The position numbers and the translations under genes are program-made. Positions 9,246-19,274 of a stretch of 64,000 bases of DNA are shown in pieces. The stretch is from Diplonema papillatum (taxonomy: Eukaryota; Euglenozoa; Diplonemea; Diplonemida; Diplonemidae): NCBI GenBank assembly GCA_030068145.1, contig JAPJBO010000419.1:62001-126000 (forward strand), written 5' to 3'. Position 1 is the first letter of the stretch; every line of letters begins with the position of its first letter. A model generated the notes under the pieces. It made no database searches. It was given only the letters and a program-made list of their open reading frames with translations, and was not told the DNA's origin.

Positions 9246-9640
9246 GTGCACACCCGCTGTTGAACGGGTCAACTACTCGCATTGGCCCTTGCAATCTCGC
9301 GGTCAGTGTTTCACGCCAGGCGCTTGCAGCGCTGCCGGCAAGGAAGACGGTCACTCCTTCATAGGCGTCCGGTGAGGCCGGCAAATCAGGGCCCCCAGGG
9401 GACGTGTCTGGTCGGATCACGAGCGGCGCCAGCCGTTCGACGGTGCCGCTGGCCTGCCTGTGTGCCGACTTGCAGACGCTTGATAGAACATCTGTCGCTG
9501 GTTGCTTTCGTTTGCTTCCCGACGACACGATGCGCGTGGGACCCGTCACCGCCATGTTCCCCCTCTGCAGGCCGCCCTCAGGGGGGAATGATGCCCAAGC
9601 CTGCGGCGAATTTTGGTTCTGCCTTTTTTGCGCTGCTTCC
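9246..9640 (-). pseudogene. Truncated coding fragment, possibly nucleoside 2-deoxyribosyltransferase-like
   Basis: Within a longer minus-strand frame, the part reading SGSKRKQPATDVL...GVTVFLAGSAASAWRETL...RVVDPFNSG has coding character. The VFLAG start, Trp about eight residues on and a following VVDP strand resemble the N-terminal part of the nucleoside 2-deoxyribosyltransferase-like family, whose typical start is a hydrophobic strand then LAG and a Trp. It is cut off at a poly(A) tract near 9234-9243 (plus-strand sense), soon after which the frame ends. The upstream part of the frame coincides with a duplicated block (9660-9925) and is probably not coding. Weak assignment. Confidence 0.3.
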
Positions 9641-9659
9641 TTTTCGCCGGGAGCCATCT

Positions 9660-9925
9660 TTCCAGGGGACTTCAGCACTTTGTTCTGACCGAGCAAAAAA
9701 GCCGGTTTCAGCCAAAACCCCGGTTTTTGGGCTCTGCGGTGCCTGTGAGTGTCTGAGTGCCTGGAACCGTCGCCCCCCCCGCGCACGCAAACAAAGGACC
9801 GGAGGGGGGTGGTGAGATATAGGCTTCCAGTGGCGGTGTGCACGTCTATCAAACTACGGAGATGGTGAGTGAAAAGCTTCGAATAGCAGTGACGCACCGT
9901 GACGCGCCACGGGACTGCAGTACTG
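9660..9925 (+). repeat. Duplicated block, copy 1 (about 200-260 bp)
   Basis: Matches 11735-11935 in the same orientation. Both contain GAGCAAAAAAGCCGGTTTCA, the AAAACCCCGGTTTT tract, a GGGGGTG..GATATAGGCTT segment and CTTCGAATAGCAGTGAC. The second copy lacks about 60 bp of the middle. Confidence 0.85.
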
Positions 9926-9972
9926 TACAGTACGGGTACAGTACTGCACAGTACGGGTACAGTACTGCACAG
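9913..9972. repeat. Short tandem repeat of GTACAGTACTGCACA
   Basis: Three imperfect units of about 20 bp (GTACAGTACTGCACAGTACG and variants), partly palindromic around GTAC. Confidence 0.8.
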
Positions 9973-9979
9973 GGGCCAC

Positions 9980-11600
9980 TTGAAATCGAATTCTATAAAT
10001 TATTACCCAGAGACCCGGGCTAAGTAGCCTGGAACTAGTGTGATGGACCTTTCTTCGGAGGGGCTCACGCACTCGAAGTTCGACTTGTACGCACAGAAGA
10101 CGCTGAGGTATCCGGGCCTGGATACGCACCTACCTTGTGCTCGGTGTCCACAAGTTACGGCGGGCAAGATCAATGCAAAACCGACGATGTTGTACTGCTA
10201 GGCTGCTGTGGCAAAACCCCCAGCGCTTCATCAACATTTCCTCGCAGTTCACGCGGTCGAAAGTTGTTTTCGGTGCAATGCCACTTTTTCAGCTGACAAA
10301 TTGTCACGGTGGGCACAGAAAGCCCGGGCTTTTCCCAGCCATACAATGTTACTGGCCGCTGCAGTGCTCACGGCATCTTCCTCGAGAGGTTACAAGACCG
10401 TATCTTGAGTCGTATGTGCTGTCATCTCCACACCATGGCATGTTAGATACGAACAGGTGCTCTGTGTCCCTGTCCCACTGGCGCGCCAGGAGTCAAGCAG
10501 TGGTGGTTTGTCTCATGAAAACGGGGATGGACAACGCAGCTCTTTTCTGCTCCATTCTTTTGTTTTCCTGGCAGCAAGTGCCAGCTTAGCTAATCCGAGA
10601 AGTGGTTGATTCCTTTTGGCAGGTTTTCTCTAGGCGGAAGTTGCTTGGCACAGCGGCTTTTCTTCCGGCGATGAACGGCAATCCCTTACTTCCGTTTTTT
10701 AACTTTTTCCTCGGTGTGGTCTTGGCCTCGTTCGATGAGTGTACGACAGAAGGGGGGAGGTGATAATTTAAGTCTTCATACTTGGTAGTCAGCCCAAGCC
10801 GACCCGAGCTAGTTTGGCAAGTTTTCTTGACACAGTATTTTTGAAGAGAGGCCGAAAACCTTTCTTTGGACTTAGCGCCGTGATGAGGGTCGGGGCATGG
10901 CAAACCTTGGAGGGGTATGCCTAATCTGCTGGACAGCTTTGGTCGAAGTCTGGCGGGTCAAAATTCAAGTATGAATCTATTGCTGGTGTTATCCAAATCG
11001 CAAACACAGGACTTTAGCAGAGTTGGATAGGTGTCACAACAATTTTGGAGGGCTTTCCTCACATCAAACGGGTAGGTTCAAGGTCGTGACACACAAATGG
11101 GGAACATGAGACTTCTGTAGGATTTGGGTATGGGCCTGTTGAATAACACCATGTTGTTTTCTCTTTTTTTCCTGGAAAGAAACGGGTTCGGCACCGCCAG
11201 TTTGCTGCTGGGAACAAGCTTTTAGACCGATTCTCTACTTGGAACAACGAAGGGGGGTGTTAAGTGTGGGGTTGGCTATTGTGTGAGCAGCGTCGCAGGG
11301 CTAGCAAAGCTTGGTGTTTTGATGCACAGGTTCACCAAAGGATAGGACCCTGTCAGAGAGCGTAGGGGTTTCAGTTTGACGTGCCAAAGAGCTAGTTTGC
11401 TTGGCACAGGCAGCACGCAAGGTCCAGACGCCTCATTGCGGACTAACAGTGCGACAGAAACCGCACTGTCTGACCGCAGTATACGTATGCAACGGATTCG
11501 TGTGATCAAACACAATATAGTGTGGCAGACACCACGCACGTGCAGACCCTGCAGAGTACACAGGGCTACGGACAGCCGACGCTAAACAGTAACCAGAAAA
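9980..11600. other. Intergenic, nothing recognised
   Basis: About 1.6 kb with only short, unconvincing frames on both strands. No RNA gene or repeat I can support. Confidence 0.4.
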
Positions 11601-11605
11601 TCTGC

Positions 11606-11632
11606 ATGCACACACACACACACACACACACA
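11606..11632. repeat. (CA)n microsatellite
   Basis: About 13 consecutive CA dinucleotides between TGCATG and TCGGAGG. Confidence 0.95.
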
Positions 11633-11734
11633 TCGGAGGGGCCGCCCGAGTGTTCAACGGATGTTAAACGAGGAGAAACTAATAGAGAGACGAGTTGGAG
11701 TGTACTAATACAACTACGCATGGGTCTTTTATCA

Positions 11735-11935
11735 GGGGACTCTAGCACTTTGTCTGACCGAGCAAAAAAGCCGGTTTCAGCCAAAACCCCGGTTTTGGGA
11801 CGGAGGGGGGTGATATAGGCTTGCGGTGGCGGTGTGCACGTCTAGCAAACTACGGAGATGGTGGGTGACAAGCTTCGAATAGCAGTGACACACCGTGACG
11901 CGCCACGTGACTGCAGTACCAAGCCCAGATCTACC
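11735..11935 (+). repeat. Duplicated block, copy 2
   Basis: Second copy of the block at 9660-9925, shorter in the middle but with the same ends. It is followed directly by a fragment of short element C. Confidence 0.85.
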
Positions 11936-11944
11936 TGTGTGTGG

Positions 11945-12030
11945 AGACAGCAAATTTCCTCAAATTGGCGGCCTCCTCCAGTATTTCCCCAAAGCAGGTG
12001 CTTCTTCAAAAAAGAAAGACGTAGTAGTGC
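11945..12030 (+). mobile_element. 3'-end fragment of short element C
   Basis: Contains GGC.GCCTCCTCCAGTATTTCC then CAAAGCAGGTGCTT and an A-rich end, matching the 3' terminus of element C at 61310-61365 and, more weakly, that of the tyrosine-recombinase element family. Confidence 0.6.
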
Positions 12031-12222
12031 TTCGGTCGCTTCTTGCCCCCGCGTACTGTTTGTCTCCGGTGCGCGCTGCACGTCCGCTGTGGTGTCTGAC
12101 GAGTCCGAGGTATCACCAGATATTCCTGCATCAGACGCTGCTTGATCCGAGAGCTCGCTTGGGGAGTTGGTGCTCACCTGTCAGTCTCACAACTGACTGG
12201 CAGTCACCGCTGCCCCACAAAA

Positions 12223-12398
12223 TACTCGACGTAGCTGCTTTGACTCTGAATAGAAGGGAGGAAATATAGGGGTAGACCCACATGACCTCACGACCGTTCA
12301 ACACGTAGTTCGGTAGTTACAGCACTTGGGATCCCTTCGGTTCTTTGTCTCGCAGCATCGTCGAGCATTTTCTTCCAAGTTCGCGCTTATGTAAAAAA
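12223..12398 (+). mobile_element. Internally deleted relative of the tyrosine-recombinase element
   Basis: Begins AAAATACTCGACGTAGCTGC, jumps after GAGGAAATAT to GGGGTAGACCCACATGACCT, and ends CGCGCTTATGT followed by a run of A. Both ends match those of the element at 52.56-55.58 kb, but here only about 175 bp remain. Confidence 0.8.
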
Positions 12399-12559
12399 AA
12401 AAGGGGGGGGGGGAGGAAAAAAGAAGAAAAACTAAACCGGTGCTTGTGAGTGAGGTAAATGGGGCTAGGAAGCTACTCGCCCGCAAAAGGAGAGCCGTCT
12501 CTCTATCGCGTTACGGGGACCCGAGGGGTGTGAAGCCAGCGGGTTTTCGGACAGAGAAC

Positions 12560-13250
12560 AGGAATAGTTGAGTCGCAGCTCTTGGCAAAACAGATAGAGA
12601 GCGAGACGAGTTAGCGTGCAGGGACCCACCTCTTCGGTCTCCGAGGAAGACGAAAGTGCGCGTGCGTTTCTTCCTCGTTTTTTCTCACGACAGCCGGGGG
12701 GTCCAGGGCTTACGCTCCATGTGTGGAACGTGTGGATTTCCACACGTTAATCTTTTTGGATTTTCTTTTCCCCACGTGTCCACAGGTACCACATGTGGAT
12801 TGTGATTTATTTTTTCCTCCACATGTGCTTGCCTCAGGTTGGTCCACATGCAGGGTCCACAAGACGCCAAGGCCGCACAGCCACGTGTCGCCAAGTTAGT
12901 AGTGACACCATTTTTTCGTCGTAACATTGCTTTGTAAACACGAAAGAGAACGCTGGCAGCGCGTTTGGGAGAAGATTAGCCGAACGATCATATCACTATC
13001 AATCACTAACAGGCTAATCCTCCCCCGCCACGTACAAACAAACACACGCCTATTCTTTTTTTTTAGGGGGAAAGGGGGGGCTTTTTTTTTCGCTAACGTC
13101 CACATGTGGACCACACGTATTTTCTCTGAGACCGAAAACGGAGCTTAAACCCTGGTGGGCCCTGCATGGGGTTCCCTCACGTTTTCCGACACCCACCATC
13201 GCGAGCAACGCAAACCCAAGAGGTGTAGTCAACTATTCCCTGCAGTACTA
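12560..13250 (+). repeat. Dispersed repeat I (copy 1), interrupted by element A
   Basis: The start (GTTGAGTCGCAGCTCTTGG) matches 23757 onward. The end (GTTTTCCGAC, then CAACTATTCCCTG) matches 24120-24190. A middle part with GTCCACATGTGGAC and ATTTTCTCTGAGACCGAAAA recurs at 26160-26215. Several CACATGTGG palindromes lie in 12720-12860. A copy of element A sits at 12938-13047. Confidence 0.6.
12938..13047 (+). repeat. Short dispersed element A (copy 2, with clear stem arms)
   Basis: About 110 bp. GATTAGCC at 12974-12981 and GGCTAATC at 13012-13019 form a perfect 8-bp inverted repeat around an AT-rich loop, preceded by the palindromic CGCTGGCAGCG. Confidence 0.8.
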
Positions 13251-14689
13251 GCATAGTTTCAAGAAATATATGGCAGAAGGGCCACGAAAAAAGTGGAATT
13301 GTTGAGAGAAACAGTGGAGGAGGGGAGGGGGTACAAAACCGTGCTTGGAATAGTTTCGCCAGCGCGGAATCATGCAGAAGCGTCAGGATCACCCTAGCTG
13401 CAATGTTTAATTACTACCTATCCTGGTGCACAACATGCACGTTCCTGTAAGCGGGCAATGAGCACAATGACGTCGGGAAAAAGGCGGCAGTCAAAAAGCT
13501 CGGCATGTCCCATGCTGCTAATCGCACCGCAGACTGGATACCGGTGGATTGCACGGCAATACGAATCTCGTTGTACAGATTTTTGACACCTCTGGTTTCA
13601 AGCGACACGTCCAATCGCGCACCGCATCTGCAATTGAGCGCGCCCACTTTGAACGACTGCTGCAGTTCGCAGTGAATCGTTAAATGTCACGGACGAAATT
13701 CAATCTCGACCACAATGTGAGGGATGTGACGCAGTGCGGTTGCGGGCATGCAGCATCGGGTGGTGTCGCTGCGACGCATAGCGAAGGCAGTTTTTTAAGT
13801 GTCACAATGTTGTGTCTTCCTGGATGGCTGCCGTGACGAACCCAAGCTTCTTCGTAACAGAGAAAGAGAGAGGAAGAGAAACAGAGAGAGTGAAAACGAC
13901 AGTTGAGGGTTTGGAGGAAGATGCTGGCGTGCGCCGGGGCCCGTGAGGAAGCACGGACCACCTTTTGCTAGATAAACCCTGCGTCCGCGGAAGAGGCAGC
14001 CCGTTAATCGCGGGGGTAGGCACCCCTGCGGAGGACCCCTTCCGGCTGCCTAAACACTAGGACTTTCAAAGACCGCAGAGGTCAGGGTGTGGATGCGCTG
14101 TGTGGTAACCTGATACATGTATGTGTGATGCTGTGCGTGACGTGCGCAGCCGCCCCATTCCGGTACCGAACAGACTCAGAATGTCTGAAGAAAATGACCG
14201 TCCGTGAGGACACGACCTTTTGGATGCGTTTCGTATGCGGTCAAGAGGTAAGACCACCGGCTGTTCTCCTTCTCATTCAGGAAAGCGGATAGGATCCAGC
14301 TAAAAAACAGCGTGTTTTTTTTGGGTGGTTGGTCAGAATTTTTCACCTGAAAATGAAACAAGGCAAACGGAGAAGATTTGCCGTATGAATAATAAAGTGC
14401 TGCCCTTTTTTTCCTTTGTTGCGGTCGCTGCCGGCAGGCTTGCGGCGCTGCTGTATGGTCACGGGGTGCGGCCAAAGGCCGCAACCAACACGTGACCAGT
14501 CAACCGTGCACGCAGTGGTCGGGATGGAACTGCAAGAAGAGAGAAGGGTTGGAGAGAAAGGAGCAAGAAGTAGACACATGGGTCTGTTGTGTGCCAGTTT
14601 TTGGTCCGTTGCATGTGCCAGTTTTCCGCGGAAGGAGGAGTGGTCGGAGATGCGTCAGGCTTCGTAGGTCTCCGGGCAGCCACACGACC
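13251..14689. other. Intergenic; possible faint coding remnant at 13.4-13.8 kb
   Basis: Minus-strand frames near 13414-13760 read HIPHIVVEIEF and VGALNCRCGARLDV in two adjacent frames, which could be a frameshifted remnant. I recognise no family. The rest shows nothing. Confidence 0.3.
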
Positions 14690-15018
14690 CCACTGCAGAT
14701 AATCGGCCACAGCCGACCATTGTCCGGACGAAAATGGAAAGCGGACGGAACTTGGAGCCCCGTCGCCTGCTTCACCCACTCCACCGCGGCCTCCCTGCTC
14801 CACTTCGTCCCCTTTTGTTCTTCGCTTACACCACCGTGTGTTGTTTTCACTCAGGACTTTTGACCTGTTGTGTTTGTGTGATTTGTCGTGTAGGGGTAGA
14901 CCCGCATGACCTCACGTCCGTTCAACACGTGGTTCGGTCGCTACAGCACTTGGGATCCCTTCTGTTCTTTGTCGGGCAGCATCGTCGAGCATTTCCTTTC
15001 AAGCTGGCGCTTGTGTAA
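14690..15018 (+). mobile_element. 5'-part copy of the tyrosine-recombinase element
   Basis: Matches 55235-55560 almost throughout. It keeps the first codons of that element's ORF1 (minus strand: KWSREAAVEWVKQATG) and the terminus CTGGCGCTTGTGTAAAA. It lacks the recombinase part and the opposite end. Confidence 0.85.
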
Positions 15019-16200
15019 AAGTAACAACGTAATTTTAATGGGTCTATTCCCTTATAGCCACCACGATTTTTTTCTATTCCCTTGTAGCCACGAAAACAGA
15101 ATGTTCTTCCCTTATCACCCACGTAGTAGCAGTAGTAGCAGTATGTGTCGTCTGCCGAAGCAGCCGGAGACAGCAGGCGCAGGGGGCACGTCTTGCTTTA
15201 CTTTTCTCTTCTCCATGGAGACCCGCCCCCAGCATCCCGACTGTCCAATCACTGTCGAGAAAGTTTGCGCCTATTGTGATGAGGTGGTTGACCAGGCCCC
15301 CACGAGCCTAATCCACAACACGGCTACAACACGAGGATGCAGCCCTGCATAGGTGTGCACTCAGCCATCAGGCCATTGGCTGCTAAGCACCCCCCGACCA
15401 TATATTGAATATTGAAAATACCGGGTGGCTATAAGAAAATTTGCCCAATTTTAATATGCTACGTTTGAATAAACTCGTGACACACCAACATGATCACATG
15501 AGACGATGCCAAACGGCGGGGGGGACTGGGCAGAAGAACTCTGTCAAAGTACGATGATGTGCACGTGGGGTATGCGGTACGTAACCAAAAAGGACCTCTT
15601 AGCACAGAGAGACAAGGTTCCATGCTCAGATTCAGAGTCAGAACAAGGCTCCCCGGATGGATTCGTGCCCCCATTCGGCCTCAGAATACGGGAAAGCTTG
15701 TAGGTCGCATGACCCGAATGCACAGCATTGTACTTAGCCTGAATATTTTTGCCCAAACCCTCTCGCACCCTGACGTGTAATTTGACTGTATTTACATGTG
15801 ATCACATTTGTTGCGTCTCTTCGCACGTTGAAGGGAAATACGCCCCTTTTTCGATCCGAAACCCCCGCCTGGCAGTCCGATGTTGTTTTATGTACGCCCG
15901 GGGATCAGGGGGGTGTCGGGGGGAAAGCATGGGTAGGAACAGAGGGGCTTGGGATGCCTCCTTTCTGATCGGCGCCGCAATACATTTTTGAAGGGTCTCG
16001 TTACTTGCCATTGGGGAGGGAAGCCGTGCGTGCTTTTTTGCTATCTTCCTTAACAAGGCTTCTTCCTGAGTGTTGTTAAACTAGCTTATCTTCAGTTGTC
16101 TTTGAAAGCGTAGGCCGGCTTGCTTGTAGAGGCTGTTGCAGGGAAGGACTAGTTGCGTGGCATGTTGTTTCCTACTTCTGATTCGGTCTGGGCTATTGTT
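15019..16200. other. Intergenic, nothing recognised
   Basis: Contains a short AGTAGTAGCAGTAGTAGCAG tract at about 15125-15142 but no supported gene or repeat family. Confidence 0.4.
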
Positions 16201-16212
16201 GCACTCGTGGGG

Positions 16213-16378
16213 GGAAAATCTTAGCTTCATGTGTGCAGGCAGAACTTGCCTCTCATGCATGTCTGATGCTAGCATCAAGTCTTCTTCGCATACGTTAACA
16301 AGGGGAAGGGGGAAATTTTTGTTAATGTTCAGACAGAACAGTGTCTTTCATGCATGTTTGATGCTAGTATCAAGCCTT
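16213..16378 (+). repeat. Two tandem units of dispersed repeat H
   Basis: Two units about 98 bp apart share AGACAGAAC/AGGCAGAAC, TCATGCATGT and TGATGCTAG.ATCAAG. The core (TTAATGTTTAGACAGA, then AC.CTGCCT) also occurs near 22566, 22780 and 28882. Confidence 0.6.
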
Positions 16379-16569
16379 ATTCGGGAACCGCCGTCGTTTC
16401 CTGGAAGCTTCTCGGGCACTGCGTTTATGCAAAACAGGGAGGTATTCCTACGTTTAGGCAGAGTAGACCCATCAGAATGAGCGTCGAGTCCCCGCCCCAA
16501 TCTGAGGGGCCAACCGTTTGTGGACTATCTTGCGGCGAAGCTAACTGCCTCCTTACAGAGAGCATTTGC

Positions 16570-16870
16570 CACAGCTTATAAAAAGAGTAAACAGCCGATC
16601 CATCCCCGCCTATCGTGACAGACCGACGAATACAGCTCTGGGCAATTCTTATGTAGCACATATAAGGGATGGGATCCGATAGGCCCATGCACGCACCGTT
16701 GTTCGCCGCGATAGTACGCTGATGATGACCCAGCAAACTGGGCCACCTTGCAACCTGAGCTCTGGAGCCAACTACGAGCTTTTTAACAGCAGCATTAATA
16801 TACGCGATTGGTGCTGGAATTACCGCGGGTGCTGGCACCAGACTTGTCGACCAATTGTGTTCATTGACAG
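16570..16870 (-). pseudogene. Degenerate fragment of small-subunit ribosomal RNA
   Basis: On the minus strand, 16846-16768 matches the universally conserved 530-loop region of eukaryotic 18S rRNA: CAAGTCTGGTGCCAGCA, CGCGGTAATTCCAGC, GCGTATATTAA and TTAAAAAGCTCGTAGTTGG occur in order with the expected spacing, apart from about 3 missing bases. It departs at near-invariant sites (CAGCACCCGCGG for CAGCAGCCGCGG, CCAGCACCAATCG for CCAGCTCCAATAG). Flanking sequence on both sides is only faintly rRNA-like. No rDNA unit surrounds it. I read it as a decayed insert rather than a working rRNA gene. Confidence 0.75.
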
Positions 16871-17209
16871 GTTTAGATATCATCCATGGGGCTGGGGACG
16901 GACCGGCTTGTAAACGTTGGCAGGCGGTTGGACCTGGACCGAAACGCAAACAGGTCCAATCGCGCGAGTATTAAGAAGCGGCTGAGAACGTAGAGGGAAA
17001 TCAGGGAAATGGGAAAACCCGTTTGCTTGTGTGTCCGACGGGTGTTTAGGGTAGATAAACTCAAGACTTTGTTTCTTAGTTTTTGCCTTGCCGCCGGAGC
17101 GAACGCACGCGCGCAAAAGAGAAAAGAAAAGACTCAAAGAAAACTGTGGGTGCAGCGCGCACACGAAGGCTGCAAGGCGTCCCCGCCATGTGAAAACGCT
17201 TTCAGAGGG

Positions 17210-17373
17210 TTCCGGCGGGTTCCGGCGGGTTGGAAGTGCCATTCGGAGGGTTCCGGCGGGTTCCGGCGGGTTGGAAATGCCATTCAGAGGGTTCCGGCGG
17301 GTTCCGGCGGGTTGGAAATGCCATTCAGAGGGTTCCGGCGGGTTCCGGCGGGTTGGAATTGCCATTCGGACCA
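17210..17373. repeat. 41-bp minisatellite, four units
   Basis: Units start at 17210, 17251, 17292 and 17333, each with TTCCGGCGGGTTCCGGCGGG, a TTGGAA.TGCCATTC part and AGAGGG or GGAGGG. The internal 10-bp doubling is itself a repeat. It adjoins the LINE-type remnant. Confidence 0.95.
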
Positions 17374-17379
17374 ACTGTC

Positions 17380-18120
17380 GTCGGATGAGTCGTTCGTGGA
17401 GGGCGGTCTGGAGGCGCGCAACCTTTGTGTTCTTCGGTCGCGGAGGCGCTTGATCACTCGCACGATTAATGTCCTCCATCAGTTGAGCGAAGGTCGTCTG
17501 GCGAAGCTGTTGTCCCCTGCACGGGTATACCATCCTGGGGGCCCCATTGAGGGTTCTGTCGTGTACCAAAACTATGGCAGCGTGATCGCTGCTTCCAGTA
17601 AACTTGACTGCCGATAGGCTCCAGCGAGAGTTCAGAGGTACGAAAGCCCGGTCCAGCGACGAGGTTGCATTAGATCTTGAAAAGGTAGTTCTCATCCGCA
17701 CTAGTTCTCGGGCAGGCTCTGTACGCATCCTCGCCTCGACCATCGGGGTCGTTCTGGGATTGAAGTCCCCGACAACAACGTACTCAGAAGCACACTACCT
17801 TGCGCGGCCGGCTACCCACTCGCCGAGACGGAAGGTCATACGATCACGCTTGTTGCACGGGACGTATACGCTGACCACCCTTAGCGTCGCGTCTGCCAAG
17901 TGTAGGTCAGCACTGCAAGCGCCAAATCCGGACACGCACCAGTCGGCCGTCAGCGGCGTTTGGTTGGGTATGAGGATTGCGGTTCTGGCAATGGGCTTTT
18001 CATGTGCATACGGACAGGTTCCAATGACAACCGTGCGCCATCCGGCACGCGAGGCATACTCTCTGAAGATTGTGGGTTCACGGCCAATCTCATTCACCGT
18101 CAGAACATCAGCGGAGGGAA
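17380..18120 (-). pseudogene. LINE-type (APE/EEP) endonuclease domain remnant
   Basis: One minus-strand frame carries the endonuclease/exonuclease/phosphatase motifs in order: ADVLTVNEIG (catalytic Glu), RVVSVYVPCN (Tyr), VVVGDFNPRTT (Asp and Asn, about 17758-17780), SSLDRAFV (Asp) and GSSDHAAIVLV (Asp-His). This is the apurinic-like endonuclease of non-LTR retrotransposons. After it comes the basic linker usually found before reverse transcriptase, then the minisatellite; no reverse transcriptase is present. An in-frame TAG at 17797-17795 interrupts the frame just before VVVGDFN. The N-terminal strand motif is missing upstream, where a T tract occurs at about 18141-18156. Dead fragment of a retrotransposon. 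Confidence 0.8.
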
Positions 18121-18361
18121 GGAGACAGAAAAACCGCTCCAGTTTTTTTTTTTTTTTGTCAAAGCGCGTGGTGCAGCGTACTAGCTCTGACCTCGACCCC
18201 CGAGCCCGGAACTGGTAAACTGGTCTGTATCCAGATTTTGTGCACAGGGGGAGGGCAGACACCCCCGTTCGGCAACGAATGCCTGCAGAGCGAAGTCGTA
18301 CCGGATAGCGGTGGGATGGTGGACAAAGAACGAAGAAAGCCATACGCCAGCTACGGGAAAC

Positions 18362-18745
18362 GAAGGGACGAGTGGGCCAACAACAGTGTCAGTGAAGGGA
18401 CGAGTGGGCCAACAACAGTGTCAGTGAAGGGACGAGTGGGCCAACAACAGTGTCAGTGAAGGGACGAGTGGGCCAACAACAGTGTCAGTGAAGGGACGAG
18501 TGGGCCAACAACAGTGTCAGTGAAGGGACGAGTGGGCCAACAACAGTGTCAGTGAAGGGACGAGTGGGCCAACAACAGTGTCAGTGAAGGGACGAGTGGG
18601 CCAACAACAGTGTCAGTGAAGGGACGAGTGGGCCAACAACAGTGTCAGTGAAGGGACGAGTGGGCCAACAACAGTGTCAGTGAAGGGACGAGTGGGCCAA
18701 CAACAGTGTCAGTGAAGGGACGAGTGGGCCAACAACAGTGTCAGT
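18362..18745. repeat. 32-bp tandem array, 12 identical units
   Basis: Twelve units of GAAGGGACGAGTGGGCCAAC followed by AACAGTGTCAGT, starting every 32 bases from 18362. I see no differences between units. 32 is not a multiple of three, so the long frame through it is not a real protein repeat. There are no unique spacers, so this is not a CRISPR. Confidence 0.95.
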
Positions 18746-18764
18746 GAAGGGCTTGGGTTAGTCA

Positions 18765-19130
18765 TCATATCTTTGCGCATGACCCCCACTTTGTCGACGC
18801 ACGCTTCATACTCCGGCCACGTGGCGAAGTTCAGTGTTCTTGGGCTCGCAATCCACGCATTGAGGTACGCCTCCATAGCGCTCCTCGGGATGCCACTGCC
18901 ACGTTCATACGGGCCATTGAGCCCGAGCATTAGGTCAGCAGCGTCTGCTCGTGAAGCCTCTTCCTGGCTTTTGTCAACACCCTTTTCATGTTTGAAAAGA
19001 CACGCTCGACCGATGCTGTCCCCATTGGCAGGACAACAGCAATGGCAAACAGATTGTTTGTCTCTGGAAATGCCGTCGAAAGATTCGATGACTTCAGCAG
19101 CCCCAGCATGACGTCTTCCAATGCACCCGG
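18765..19130 (-). pseudogene. hAT transposase C-terminal dimerisation region, frameshifted
   Basis: The minus strand reads LFAIAVVLPMGTASVERVFS, then NMKRVLTKARKRLHEQTL. This is the hAT C-terminal signature (hydrophobic strand, Ser/Ala, ERxFS, basic Lys/Arg stretch, L...T). The frame then hits TAA. A neighbouring frame continues LMLGLNGPYERG and on to KVGVMRKDM, as expected after a 1-base shift. No N-terminal transposase or terminal repeats recognised. The fragment abuts the 32-bp array. Confidence 0.7.
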
Positions 19131-19134
19131 TGGT

Positions 19135-19226
19135 TGAACACTGTGGTAGTACACTGTGGTACCCCGTGGTGCACGGTGGTAGTACACTGTGGTACCCTGT
19201 ACACACTGTAGTAGTACACTGTGGGT
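19135..19226. repeat. Degenerate ACTGTGGTAGTAC repeat
   Basis: Four or five partial units of GTAGTACACTGTGGTACCC and variants. A T tract lies at 19261-19274. Confidence 0.75.
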
Positions 19227-19274
19227 AGCCGGTTTCTCCGGGAAAACAATAATAGCTGAGATTTTTTTTTTTTT

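Noticed and set aside
16880..17743. Proline-rich repeat protein across 17.2-17.4 kb
   Set aside because: The repeat part is the 41-bp minisatellite. The useful part of this frame is the endonuclease remnant, annotated separately.
18362..18745. CRISPR array
   Set aside because: Units are contiguous and identical with no unique spacers, and the context is eukaryotic.
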